A stretch of 64,000 bases of DNA from NCBI RefSeq assembly GCF_907164915.1, contig NW_025919593.1, positions 1 to 64,000 of the forward strand, read 5' to 3'. The position numbers and the translations under genes were made by a program. The notes under the pieces are model-generated. The model did no database searches and was not told the origin of the DNA. It saw nothing but the letters and a program-made list of their open reading frames with translations. This document shows, in pieces, positions 48,111 to 60,786 of the stretch. Each line of letters starts with the position of its first letter. Positions within the stretch are counted from its first letter, which is position 1. Source of the stretch: Impatiens glandulifera. Its lineage: Eukaryota > Streptophyta > Magnoliopsida > Ericales > Balsaminaceae.

Positions 48111-49372
48111 TGTCGCCACTTAATTTACTTTTTGAAATATTAAGAAAGAATAATGTTTTACCTGTTAAAAAACATTTTAGAAATTATATTTTGGTTCGGT
48201 GTTTGATACTCAGAAAGGGCATCAACAATACGTGTTTCATGTGTCTATCGAACGACGCTCTTTATTTTAAACTCTTATTATTTAAAATGAGAGATGAACA
48301 TAAACATTTTGTTTTATTAGAGAAATATAATAAGTAAGATATCTATATGAGTTGGGGATCTAACTCTAATATACACATTTATTATTCGTCTCATCAACGA
48401 AATAATAAATAATATTTATGTTTATACACAAATATATTTCCATATTTATTACAGATGTTTAAATAAATATATAATTTATATACTTTAATACATTATTTTA
48501 ATTAGGCATCAATCTTTATATGATAACAACTAATACACAATTACTAAATAATATATATACATAAATATTGAAAATAATTCCAACAACTATCACTTTTCAT
48601 CAAATATTTTTTTAAGATTTAAGAATAATCGAGGTAAGTGAAGATTGGAAAAACCATGTAGGCTTGTAAATCACTCCAAAATCGATTTACAATCGATCCC
48701 GTCAAATGGAGGCCTCTAGAATAAAAACTCCAAGAATAACAATGTTTCACTTCCTCCTCTCTAACTCTACATGCCCCTCCCCAAATGAATCAAGGTGTTA
48801 AAGATAGCCCAATTTCAACCCGAACAATTAACAGTCTCAATTTTTTGGATTTCCAAAATATAATCCATCAAACAAATCATCCTAAATCGGTTGCTAGTTT
48901 TGTGCAAAGGTTTGAGAAAAATTATCAGACCTTTTTTAATTATTTCTCTTTTTGATTCACTAAAAACGGTTGAGAAATGGAGATTCTAACTCTTTCGAAA
49001 ATGGCATCTAAACCTACTATAGTCATTGGTCTTTCGGAAAATAAGGAGAAAAAGCGGGTCACTCCTAAGCGTCCTCCTCGATTGTGGGTGAACGTCCTAG
49101 GCGTTTATTGACTAGGTCTATGGCTCCGTTGACTTTTACGCTTGGAGCCTTGACCAAATTCCAAAATCAAACTCACTTAGGAGCTTTGGGCTCAAGATAT
49201 GCCTTTGAATGGCATTTGGCTTAGTGTCAATTTGATTAAGGGGTCTAAGTACCTTACTATGACCTGCTCATTATATTTTTTTTCTTCAAAACCAACACAC
49301 AACATTAGTTAGTAAATATATATAATTTTATTTAAAATTATAAATTTATGCTGTAAAATGTGGATGTCTACA
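48111..49372 (-). mobile_element. Ogre/Tat-like LTR, apparently isolated
   Basis: On the minus strand it starts TGTAGACATCCACATTTTAC at 49372 and ends AATTAAGTGGCGACA at 48111, giving TG...CA ends and 1262 bp. Start and end motifs fit plant Tat/Ogre LTRs, and the start resembles that of the LTR at 34252. No purine tract lies to the right and no 5-bp target duplication is evident (gttac left, ataat right). It may be a solo LTR with decayed flanks or a truncated copy. The 91-codon frame at 48062-48337 overlaps its edge and is not a gene. Confidence 0.6.
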
Positions 49373-50010
49373 ATAATCAAACATCCTTTTCATTTAATCT
49401 CTCATCAATCACATCATTTAAGTCATTAATAAAAATATTAACATATTTTTTTATTTATTATATATAATTATATTAAATCGATATATAAAAAAAATCACAT
49501 ATTTAAAACCATTAATATTAAAAATGATAAGAATCGTTTAAACACAATAACAAAGAATGACATGAAAAAAATATATAATAAAATCACGTTACCCAATAAG
49601 TTATCGAGTTCGTAGGTATTCGAGAAGAACGATTAACTCCAACCAATTTCACTAACTTTTTAAAACAAAACTTATAAAACATCGTAATAATAACCTTATG
49701 AATTATATGCATAAGAAGATTATGAGTCTAGGAAGACTATGAGTCTATAGCCATTAAAAATTCAACCATTTTTCTCCAACTATATAGTCTAATATAAAAT
49801 AATTTGAATGTTAACTCAAATATCTAGGTTTGTCATATCAACTGTATTAATTAAAATTTATCAGCAACTATTCAAAGACTCAGACATCACTAGTGAATCC
49901 AATTAGTACTACACAAAAGACTCTAAATATTAGTCATCATTCGATAATGTAAAAGTAAGTGAGTTGCCGATTCAATTTTCTCGTGATAGATACTACTTAA
50001 TTACTATAAT
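49373..50010. other. AT-rich intergenic DNA
   Basis: No gene or element could be defined here. Confidence 0.5.
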
Positions 50011-50573
50011 TAGGGGTGAGCAAATTGGTAAAACCAATCTGTTTTATCCGATCCGTATTAAATCCAAATTAAGTTTATCCAATCCGTAATCCAAACCATT
50101 TTACTAATTAATACGGATCAGATACGAATTGGATTGAAAATGGTTTGGATAATCCAAACTAAAAAATATTTATATATATCAGCTTAAAATTAGTCAACAA
50201 TTTTGTTTTTAATTTTGTTTTTAATTTTTTTTTAAAAAATTCAAAGTTTTATTATTATTAAATTTGAATCTGAAAAATAAAATAAAAATAATAATAACAA
50301 AAAATAAAAATAAATATCGTTGTCAAGTGATGATAACTAAAATATATATTATATTGAGATAAAATTTAATTTAAAAAAAATAATTAAAAAATATATTTTT
50401 ATTTAGATAGTTTGGATGATTTAGATAATCCTAATCCAATCCGATTTAATTCAATCAGAACTCAATCCGATCCGATCTCAGTCCAATCCGAAATATCCGA
50501 TCCGAATTAGTATTTAGGATTCGGATTCGGATTGGATTGGATTTTGGATTAAACCACCCAATGCTCACCCCTA
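50011..50573. mobile_element. hAT-like non-autonomous element (563 bp)
   Basis: Perfect 12-bp terminal inverted repeats TAGGGGTGAGCA / TGCTCACCCCTA are flanked by 8-bp direct repeats ACTATAAT (50003-50010) and ACCATAAT (50574-50581), with one mismatch. The subterminal parts are rich in inverted CCGATCCG/CGGATTGG-type motifs. No transposase is encoded. Confidence 0.9.
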
Positions 50574-50649
50574 ACCATAATACAACTTTTTTCATTTCTA
50601 AGAATTTTACTGTAAATAATGTTTCATCCAAAGAACGAGACATTTGATT

Positions 50650-51230
50650 TAATATTTGACTCTCAAAACTTCTCTGGCCAATAAAAATTATATCAAATCA
50701 TCTTAACAAACAAATTGAAGCAATTTTTCATATAAAAAATATCAATGTTTTTTCAATGCATAACGTCTTATTTATATTGAGACACTTATGTCCAACCAAA
50801 AGAAAACTCTAAAAACTCTCATAATGTTTAATCTCCTTATATTTGTAATTCGATTAGCGAAACCACTAGACTATGATTAAACATGTCTTTAAATGTGATA
50901 TTTACACATATATCAATGAAAACAAATTCATGATACGTCACAACTAGAGTTTTGACACTACATCAAATGTCGTCAAAAAAACTAATCAAATATTTATAAA
51001 CACAATTAATATGGATTATTTGTGAATTTTTTTCTAAATAAAATGATTTTTTCTCTAAATGCTACACCCCGTTGAATAATTAAAAAAATTGGTGAACCAA
51101 TTAAACCAATTTTAATCATAATTAAATCTGATCATCAATGTCTAAAGAACGTCTCTATTGCAAATCTATTACAACATTTCGATAAAAGAACTTTATTCAA
51201 TTAAACAAAGTCTCAAATATCTAGATCTCT
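50650..51230 (-). pseudogene. LINE ORF2 relic, related to 2010-2540
   Basis: Long stretches match the relic at 2010-2540, for example around 'ataatgtttaatctcctt', 'gcgaaaccacta', 'tcatgatacgtc' and 'ggtgaaccaat', in the same order and orientation. It is more decayed and AT-enriched. No frame is intact. Confidence 0.6.
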
Positions 51231-52369
51231 TTGTCATTTAACTTTGTTCCGACTAACTAAATTATATTACCAATTATAAATTTATTTAAATAAACTCCAA
51301 TCCAATTAGTTTTAAATAAATAAGGTGTCCTCTCTTAATCATTTTTAGTGTTTATTTTATTTACAATGATAATTCATTAGAAAAATTCGATTTAAGAGAT
51401 TAAAATATCACGGTTTCAATTTTAAATAAAAGTGAACGATCATGTTGGTGGATTGTCAGATTAGTTCTCCATATTAAAAAAAAAAATTCAAATGATTTCT
51501 TAAGTTGAATTACAAATCCGGTTAACTTATTTTAAAATAAAAAATGAGTTTATATTTTCAAACAAAGCAATTGAATGAGCATAGGAAATTGGTACATTGG
51601 AAAATTAAATAAATTTAAAATTGAAGAAATAATTTATTCGGTTTAGAGATTTTTTGAATTTCTTCTCGTCGTTCAAAATGTTGGGTCCCATCCAACGTGG
51701 AAATGTGACTTGACAGTTCAAATTTCGAGAGAGATGTACAGTATCTAAATAAAGTTATTTTTAAAAATGTTATAAATACTTCAACTACCTTGTTTGATTC
51801 GAAATTAAATTAAATCAAAACAAATTAATATTTTATTAAATTATTAATTAATATATTTAAATGCATTTAGTTTCTTATAATATTTAAAAATAATAAATAG
51901 TGAATGTAACATTAAAAACATATCTCCATCTTTTGAGAGAGGAGCAAATTATGCAAAATGAAATTCAGAAGAAAGATAGGGAGCAAATTATGCAAAAACT
52001 CTCTTTATTTATATATATATATATATTTATTTTATTATATTTCAAATTTTAATTTAATATAAATTAAATTATTTCATTTAAAAAAAGTACTATCAATTAT
52101 AATATATATATATATATATATATAAATAAAGAGAGTTTTTTATTAATAAAATTTAATTTTAATATATGTATAATTTTTTAATATTTTAAAATTTAATTTA
52201 ATTTAATATAAATTAAATTATTTCATTTCAAAAAATATTAATTAAAATAACCTGGACTTTTTTACCAATTTCATCACAAAAAAGTTATTTGGATCAAATT
52301 TAGAATTTATTCAAATAATCCTTTCATTAAACAAGCACATAAAATAATTTAAAATGGCCCTAACTTAGG
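51231..52369. other. AT-rich DNA with a foldback at about 51995-52140
   Basis: An inverted repeat AAAACTCTCTTTATTTATATAT (from 51997) and its complement ending about 52140 encloses about 90 bp of AT-rich DNA. Just left of it, 'gagcaaattatgcaaaa' occurs twice (51942 and 51981). No gene was seen. Confidence 0.6.
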
Positions 52370-54165
52370 GTTATATTTGTTACGAGAAATAATATATAAA
52401 GTATAATTATATATAGGTATAAATTGTAAGAAAGTATAAGTTATATATACTATTATTGTTTGGTTGGAAGTATAAGATATAATATAAATTGTATAAGTTT
52501 ATAATTTGTGTTGGGTAGATACTATAAAATTTAGTAAAAAAATAAAATATTATTTTTATTTTTGGTAATTGTTTCTTTAATATTATTCTTAGTCAAATTT
52601 ATTGATATTTTAAATATTTATATTTTATTTTAATTAGTTTAAATATTATATCAAATAAATAGATAATAATATAATTGTGTTGTTATTAAATTAATAATAT
52701 TATATAAAAATAAATAATTAGTAATATTATATAAAAATAAATAATTATAATTATAATTAATATTCATATTATTATTATTATTTTATACTACTAATTTTAA
52801 AATTAACGTTAAATTTTTTTTATTAAAAATAAATTAACTTTTTAATTATTAAAATTCTTAAATAATAAAATTTATAAAATAAGTTTATTTATATAAAAAA
52901 AAGTAAGTAATATATGTTGAAATTAAAATATTATTTCTATTTATTAATTAAATAAATGTTAATATTAAAAAAAAAATTAGAAAAAATAATAGTAAGAAGA
53001 AATTAAAATTTTAATACTATCTTGTAATAGATGTGTTACTAATTTTTACCTCATCCAAAGTATAAGTTATACCATTGGTTTTTCTGTACATATAAAATTA
53101 ATCAAATCAAACACTTTTATAATTTCACTGTTAGTATAAGTATACTATCCTAAGGTGGTGTTTGTTACATAGGATTAGATTTTGGGTATAAAATAATTAT
53201 ACTAACATTAAATTTGATTTAATGTTTGGTTAATTATTTTATATAAACAGTATTTATATAATTTATCCTTTAAACTAGGTACAAGTTGTACCTAGTAGAA
53301 TCAGTTATAAGCATGTATAAAAAAAATTATTTCCATAATTATCCTTATATTTTGACAATATTTTTTCTTATTTCCATATTTACCCTTATTTTGATTATGT
53401 TTTTTTTCTTCTTAAAAGCCCTATTTTCATATATATTCTTATATTTTGATTATATTTTTTTCTTTAAAAGCTTTATTTAACATGCATGTTATTTTAATTA
53501 CACCATTTTTCCTGTAATTATATATAATTTGTTAAATCTATATAATTATGTTATCAATGAAATTAATATATTTTGATAATCTTATTAATTATGTGAGTGT
53601 CAGCAGTTTCATTTTTAATCTTTATTTTATCTATATATATATATTCTTAAATGAAGTAAAAAAAATTACTAATTAATAAAGTAATAATTTGGTAGTAAGA
53701 AACTTGATTTTTAAATGAGATATAAAGAATTTAAAGATTTATTATGAACAAATAGGTAAAATAACTATAGGTGAATAGCAAAGTTTCAAATGCACATTTG
53801 TTAATAACATTTTATAACATAAAACAAAATGTGTTTAGAAATTAAAAGCAATAATAAAAAAAACACATGTATGGAGAGAAATAATAAAAAAAAAGTAAAA
53901 TTAAATAAATATTAATTTAACAATTGAATTAAATTTATATAAATATAAAGGACAAAAATGTCTTTTACATTTTATACAACATTTTTATACTACAAACCAA
54001 ACACAAAATTATAAAATATATACAATTTATAACCCTCTTATACTTCCAACCAAATATAAATAACATATATAACTTATATCTCTTAATATACCTTTATAAC
54101 TTATACCCCTTATAATTAATATCTATATAACTAATACCATGTAACAAACGCATAGTCTAATACAT
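52370..54165. mobile_element. Long AT-rich inverted-repeat element
   Basis: About 190 bp at the left end (52370-52560) matches, inverted, the right end (about 53945-54165). Shared features include 'tttgttac', 'gtataagttatatat', 'tttggttggaagtataag' and 'ataaattgtata'. A further, internal copy of the terminal motif GTGTTTGTTACATAGGATTAG sits at about 53157, suggesting one MITE nested in another. There is no transposase coding. The target duplication was not identified, so the superfamily is open. Confidence 0.6.
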
Positions 54166-55006
54166 CCTGCCAAACACCACCGAAATACAACTTTCTGATT
54201 TATCAATTAATTTTATTTTTAAACAAACAAAAATTTATTTTTAAAATATGTTAATTTATTATGCTAATTTATGGCGTTTTTATGGTTCGAAATTTAAATG
54301 GTGTCTTATAAAATTCGAACTATCACTAATTTAGCATTTTTTTTAAATGTACAAAATATTATGTTTTTTTTATTTTAATGTATTATTTTTGTTTTTCTAA
54401 TTAATTTGTCACATCTATAAAATAAAATAATATTTAATATTTTTTTTTTTTTAATTTGAGTATTTCATAATTCATTCAAGCTCTATACATAGGATACCAT
54501 GTCTAGAACTACACATAGGATAAGACTTTGTTCAATTTGAAATATTTAAATAACTCAAAAAATTAAATATTATTATATTCTTTTTTATTTTTTAAATCGA
54601 TCCATTCATTAATAAAAATATAAAAATATTGTATTTAAAATTATTATTTTTTATTTTATTTATATATATCAAAACTCTTGTAAATATTTTTATCCAAAAA
54701 TATTTTATCTTCTTAAAATCATTATCTATCATTAATTTTTTCATTCTCAAAATTATTCAAATAATTTCAACATACCCAAAAAAAAGTCTATAAAATAATT
54801 AATTTGGTTCCTATTTTATAAAATGCAGCAGCTTCATAAATAAGGTGTTCACACCCGGACCCTTACAAAACAAAAAATTGAAAAGACTACTTTACTAATG
54901 TTTGAATTTTAAATCATAATTAAAATTAATATAATATTTAAATAATTTAACCAACTAAATCAATTAGATTAAATTTAATACAAAATTATTAATATTTTTC
55001 AGTGTA

Positions 55007-55014
<8 letters not shown>
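54166..55014. other. AT-rich intergenic DNA
   Basis: No gene or element boundary is supported. It ends in a (TA)n run at about 55012-55037 that merges with the first Helitron-like unit. Confidence 0.5.
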
Positions 55015-55043
<29 letters not shown>

Positions 55044-55647
55044 CTTAATTTTTAAAGTGTTCGGATTGTCGAGTTTAGAGCTGTGATTAATTTGGATATT
55101 TATGTGAGAGTAATGAATACTTGAGTCGGATTGTGGGTTGACCCGCATATAAACTTAAAACGGTTAAAATTAAAATTAAAAATGTTATTTGTATGTTTCG
55201 AACTTACAACTTAATAAAAACAAGTACAACTTTTTAACCAACTAGGCTAACAACACTTTATATTTACGATTCAACACCAAATTTGATAAACGCAAAACAT
55301 TTTAACAATAAAAGTTCAAATTTTTAACTAACTAATCTATATATATATAATGATGCTTAATTTTTAAAGTGTCCGAATTACTGGGTAGAGAGCTGTGGTT
55401 AATTTGAATATTTATGTGAGAGTAAATGGATATTTGGGTCGAATTGTGGGTTGACCCGCCCATAAACTTTAAACGGTTAAAAATAAAATTAAAAATGCTA
55501 TTTGTATGTTTCGAACTTGCAACCTAACAAAACAAGTACAATCCTTTAACCAACTAGACTAACAACATATTATATTTAAGATTCAACACCAAATTTGATG
55601 AACCCAAGACATTTTTACAATAAAAGTTCAAATTTTCAACTAACTAA
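55015..55647 (+). mobile_element. Two head-to-tail Helitron-like units
   Basis: Units 55015-55335 and 55336-55647 share the Helitron 5' head found at 22394, 55648 and 57150 (TCTATATATATATAATGATG). After about 200 bp they continue into a different 3' half. Each ends in CTAA directly followed by T, which is also the T of the next unit's TC start. The minus strand of each holds a Pol III-like A box (TAG(C/T)CTAGTTGG) and about 35 bp later a B-box-like sequence, perfect in the second unit (GTTCGAAAC). No good terminal hairpin is seen before CTAA, so the 3' ends are less certain than in the full Helitrons. Confidence 0.55.
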
Positions 55648-56215
55648 TCTATATATATATAATGATGCTTAATTTTTAAAGTGTCCGGATTGTCGGGCCG
55701 AGAGCTGTGGTTAATTTGGATATTTATGTGAGAGTAAATGGATACTTGGGTCGTATTGTGGGCTGATCGCCCATAAACTTAAGACAGTTAAAAATAAAAT
55801 TAAAAATGTTATTTGTATGTTTCAAACTTGCAACCTAACAAAACAAGTAAAACCTTTAACCATGTGTGATTGAGATGTGGTTTGTCGAGGGATAATAGAC
55901 CGGTATCATTTGAAAGTGGTTAAATAAATATGAATCAAATATTTGATTGACCAAAGTGTGATGTCACGATGCTAATTATTAAAAAATATGAATCAAATAT
56001 TTGATTGATAAAGTGAAAATGTAAAGTCACGAGATATGAGAGATTTATTCGGAAAAAATATGTAATGAAAAATGTGAGAAAATAAGTTGTTTTATCGAAG
56101 TGAATAAAATGTGAAATGTGAGCATAATAAAAATATTATTATAATTTTTTTAATTTATTTTATTTTTATTCTTATTCATGTGCGATCAATGTTCATCGCA
56201 CAAAAATTTTCCTAA
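55648..56215 (+). mobile_element. Non-autonomous Helitron (568 bp)
   Basis: TC start after A (55647) and CTAA end before T (56216). A perfect 7-bp hairpin GTGCGAT/ATCGCAC lies about 11 nt before CTAA. It is collinear with 22394-22959 and 57150-57711. It directly follows two shorter units with the same head. Confidence 0.85.
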
Positions 56216-57149
56216 TTAAATAAAAAATAATAACAATTTTTAAGTTTTTTTTGCCTCACTCCCAAATTTCAAAGTTGCCCACTTATATACTTTCTCATCT
56301 ATCAAATTACAAGAGACCTTCCATCAAATTTTCGGTTAAATTTCACTTTAATTTGTAAAAATTAAGAATTTATATAAAATCGTTAACGGATTGTTAACTC
56401 GTAAAATCTGAAATCGTAATGGTTTAATTTGAAAAATATTAGTTAAATTATTATTATTATTTATATATAATTAAATATTATATATATATATATATATATA
56501 TCCAATTTTAAAATTTTATATTTAAATATAAAATTAATTAAAAATAATAATAAGTAAATAACACTATAAAATAAAATTAAATTTACAAAATTAATTATAT
56601 TAATTATTATTTTTGAATATTATTTTTTAATTTATAAATATAATTTTGTTTTTTTTAATATAAAATAATGTGAAAATAAATTCAAAATTATTTATAAATT
56701 TATAATATCTTATAATCTTATTATCCTAATATATTTAAGAGTTTAGTAAAAATCAGACTTGTTAAGTTTTATAAGATTTTTTTAAAATTATTTATAAATT
56801 CGTAAAATCTTATAATCTTATTATCCTAACATATTTAAGAGTACTAAAAATCAGACTCGTTAAGTTTTATAAGATTTTAAAGTTAGTTCTATATTTTAAC
56901 CGTCTTAATTTCACACCCTCAATAAACCTCTTAAATTTGAGGGTTGCCAGACAAATCAATAATCTTATAAAATTATTGTAAAAATAAAATTAAAAATGAT
57001 ATTGGTAATGTTTCGAACTTGCAACATAACAAAACAAGTACAACCATTTAACCAAGTAGACTAACAACACTTTATATTTAAGATTCAACGCCAAATTTGA
57101 TAAACACAAGACATTTTAACAATAAAAGTTCAAATTTTTAACTAACTAA

Positions 57150-57711
57150 TATATATATATATATATATAATGATGCTTAATTTTTAAAGTGTCCGGATTG
57201 TCGGACCGAGAGCTGTGGTTAATTTGAATATTTATGTGAGAGTAAATGGATACTTGGGTCGGATTGTGGATTGACCGCCCATAAACTTAACACGGTTAAA
57301 AATAAAATTAAAAATGTTATTTGTATGTTTCGAACTTGCAACCTAACAAAACAAGTAAAACCTTTAACCAAGTGTGATTGAGATAAAGTTTGCCGAGGGA
57401 TAATAGATCGATATCATTTGAAAGTGGTTAATGAAGTATGTCTCAAATATTTGATTGACCAAAGTGTGATGTTACGATGCTAATTATTAAAAAATCTGAA
57501 TCAAATATTTGATTGACAAAATGAAAGTGTAAAGTCACGAGATTAGAGATTTATTCGGAAAAAATATGTGATGAAAAATGTGAGAAAATAAGTTGTTTTA
57601 TCGAAGTAAATAAAATGTGGATTGTGAGCGTTATAAAAATATTATTATAATTTTTTTAATTTATTTTAATTTTATTCTTATCCGTGTGTATCACACAAAA
57701 TTTTTTCCTAA
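57150..57711 (+). mobile_element. Non-autonomous Helitron (562 bp), copy B
   Basis: Same element as 55648-56215. The initial TC has become TA, flanked by A (57149). It ends CTAA before T (57712), with a GTGTG-TAT-CACAC stem just upstream. It has diverged at many single positions from the other copy. Confidence 0.8.
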
Positions 57712-58247
57712 TTAAATAAAAAACAATAACAAATTTTAAGTTTTTTTGCCTCACCCCCAAATTTTAAAGTCGCTCACTTATATACTCTCTCATCTATCAA
57801 ATTACAAGAGACCTTCCATCAAATTTTCGGTTAAATTTCACTTAAATTTATCAAAATTAAGAATTTATATAAAATCGTTAACGGATTGTTAACTCGTAAA
57901 ATCTGAAATCGTAATGGTTTAATTTGATAAATATTAGTTATATTATTATTATTTATATATAATTAAATATTATATATATATATATTCAATTTTAAAATTT
58001 TTTATTTAAATATAAAATGAATTAAAAAATAATAAGTAAATAACACTATAAAACAAAATTAAATTTACAAAATTAATTATATTAATTAATATTTTTGAAT
58101 ATATATATATTTTTAATTTATAAATATAAATTTGTTTTTTTAATATAAAATAATGTGAAAGTAAAATCAAAATTATTTATAAATTCGTAAAATCTTATCA
58201 TTTTATTATCTTAACCTATTTAAGAGTTTAGTAAAAATGACTTGTTA

Positions 58248-58652
58248 GGGCATTTGTACCAGCTTCCTTATTTTGTATCCCTAAAATTAATATAAAATAA
58301 TAATATCCATATTTTAGAGAATCAAAATATAAATTATTCTACATCAGCTTCCTTATCTTTATCCATATATCATTTAAATATTCATTAAAACAACCAATTT
58401 TTCAACCACCTCAACCACTTAATTACTTATTCATATATATTTAAATATTTATTGTTAGCCATAAAAGAGAAAATATATTATTTTATTATTTAGGGATGTT
58501 ACAGTAATCCCTAAATATAAGGATTTAGGGTTCATCATCCCTAAAAAATTATAAGGATAGAGAATTTGATAAAGCATTTTTTTACAACTTTTATGTTATT
58601 TATCTTTATAATAGAGATAGAACACATTTTAAGGATTCTGTTACAAATGCCC
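58248..58652. mobile_element. Tourist-like (PIF/Harbinger) MITE with TTA target duplication
   Basis: Terminal inverted repeats GGGCATTTGTA(C/A)CAG...CTTA are flanked by TTA at 58245-58247 and 58653-58655. The duplicate copy A of this region reads GACTTGTTAAGTTTTATAAG without interruption, so the pre-insertion site is visible and contains a single TTA. A 3-bp TTA duplication is the rule for PIF/Harbinger. The element encodes no protein. Confidence 0.88.
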
Positions 58653-58774
58653 TTAAGTTTTATAAGATTTTAAAGTTAGTTCTATATTTTAAACGTCTTA
58701 ATTTTATACCCTCACTAAACCTCCTAAATTTGAGGGTTGCAAGACAAATCAATAATCTTATAAAATTGTTGTAA

Positions 58775-60786
58775 AAAAAATGAATGAAACAAATTTAGGA
58801 ATCCCGACCATTCATGTTGAATTCAAAACTAAAATCAAGCCTTAAATTCCCAAAAAAAAATAAATAAAGAATGAAACTAGTCTCCCTCCAAAATTAATTG
58901 ATATTTTAGTTATGTAAAAAGAATGCAAAACCTCTATAAATCACATAAAAAAAAATGGTTTCCATTAAATGGTGGCAAAAGTGTAGGCTGAACTTGATTA
59001 ACTATGATGATGCACCCTACAAACATAATTAATCTCATATAAAAAACACTAATGGTACGCAAATTTTAACTTGGAAGAATATCTCTTGTAAGTTCAACAA
59101 CCATTACCATCATCTCTTATCGAACCAAAACTCGACAAATAATCCCAACTTTTGAATCTATTCCATCTTCATTTCCAAATGAAGATAATGTCCCTTAGAT
59201 CCTTATCCTATTGGGCAATCAAATAAAAGATCCACTATTTAGTATAAGGAATTTTTAAAAGCTAGGAATGTATAGAATAATTAAACCTTTACTAAAAAAA
59301 TCCTATTCCAAATCAAAAACAAATCACTCGTAAACGATAAATGGTATATTTATCACCAGCGCATTTGATTGCATCATCGAAGTAATGTTTCTAAAACTTC
59401 AATATCATCCACTAAACACATGTTCCTCATTGTTATGGAATTTCTTCGTAAGAAAATTTATAAAAGCCGAAAATTCCAATATGACATTCTTCGATATCTT
59501 TAATAAATTCGGTGAATTATATAGACTTAATATTAATCGCGACAACAATATCATTATATTCTTCAAAAGACTACAAAAGTAGAATCAACAAGGTAACTAC
59601 AAATCACTCACTTAAAAAAAAGTACCAAAATTTGACAAATACCTTGCTCTCCCTACTATCGATTGCAAGGAACAAAACAAAAAATGAGACTTTATCGTCA
59701 ATCGAATAAAGGAAAAACTTCAAAGTTAAAAAATCAAATTCCACCCCTTCTCTTTTAGAACATTTCTTCCAAAAATTCATAAAAATTGGACTCAAAATAT
59801 AGACTTTTGCGTGGAACTTTTGATTAATGTCAACAATTCACAACCGAATCAAAAACCAGCTAAACTCAACAAAAGCTAAGCAAAATCAATTTCCTTTTTG
59901 AAACAATATCATCAAAATCAATGATCAATTGTTCAGTTTTTTTTTACAAAACTAGTAATGGAGCAAATATCCACATTTGGTCTGAACCATGAATTTCATA
60001 TCAAGATAAACCATTTATCCTAATACATTTCCTTAAAATAAAAATTAGGACCATCTCATCATTCAAAAACTCTTTCAACCAAATTTTGAACAAACCAAAC
60101 TCAAAATTCCAATTGAAGAACCAAACCAAATAACAAGGACTGCTTTATTTTAGGAGATACACCATTAAGGATTGTAAAAGCTCAAATTCCATACAAATTT
60201 ATCTGTAAATATCAAAACAGATAAATTTGAAAATGGAATCAATGAACTTTTGCTTCAATATTTGAAAAATCTTATGCAAAGCAAAAATAAATTCAGACTG
60301 TGGTTGAGACTCTTGAGACAAATGGTGACAAATACTTGATTTTAAATAGGCCCAATCTAATTTTACCTACCTTCACAGCAAAAACAAAACAATAAATGCC
60401 AAAAAAATAAGAGATTAAACATCTCAAACATAGGAAATATGGTTTGATTTGCAGATAAAATAAGAACTAACTTTCTATTATCCCCCACCCACAGATCACT
60501 AAATAAGAACCCATTTATAATTAAATAAAAGCCAACTAAAACCAACATTTCTGAAAAGGCAATACTGAATGTCTTTTCTTCCTGCAATATTCAACATTTT
60601 AGAAATCCAAAATCTCTCTATGGATTGAAGGAAGGAGTATACATGCAAATACCAGAAGAGTCGATAAATTAGAGATCCAGACCCAAACTCAGATCCAGAT
60701 AGTCTAAACATTCGGGAAGTATTGCATATATAAAAAAGAATATGGAAGGAGAGTGGTACTCCGAACCATGTTCTCAATATAAATTA
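58775..60786. other. Intergenic DNA and RAD23 3' flank
   Basis: 59040-59820 is slightly less AT-rich and carries two short plus-strand frames (59385-59582, 59512-59709), but neither shows a domain and the stretch is likely an old repeat. The few hundred bases left of 60787 are the probable 3' UTR of RAD23. Confidence 0.4.

Larger units (their letters stand above)
55648..58774. repeat. Tandem segmental duplication, period about 1.5 kb
   Basis: Copy A (55648 to about 56975) and copy B (57150 to about 58774) match through the Helitron and the next 760 bp, sharing for example 'gagaccttccatcaaattttc', 'cgttaacggattgttaactcg' and 'cctcttaaatttgagggttgc'-type text. Between them lies the end of another Helitron-like unit (about 56995-57149). 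Copy B alone carries a 405-bp MITE, and copy A alone has an internal duplication of about 90 bp near 56690-56870. The shared flank and Helitron show that the Helitron was present before the duplication. Confidence 0.85.

Noticed and set aside
55480..55600. tRNA gene on the basis of A/B boxes
   Set aside because: There is no acceptor stem or anticodon arm of proper length; at most it is a SINE-like or chance Pol III promoter.
59385..59795. Overlapping frames on both strands at 59385-59795
   Set aside because: They lack domains, splice support and codon bias; probably an old unidentifiable repeat.
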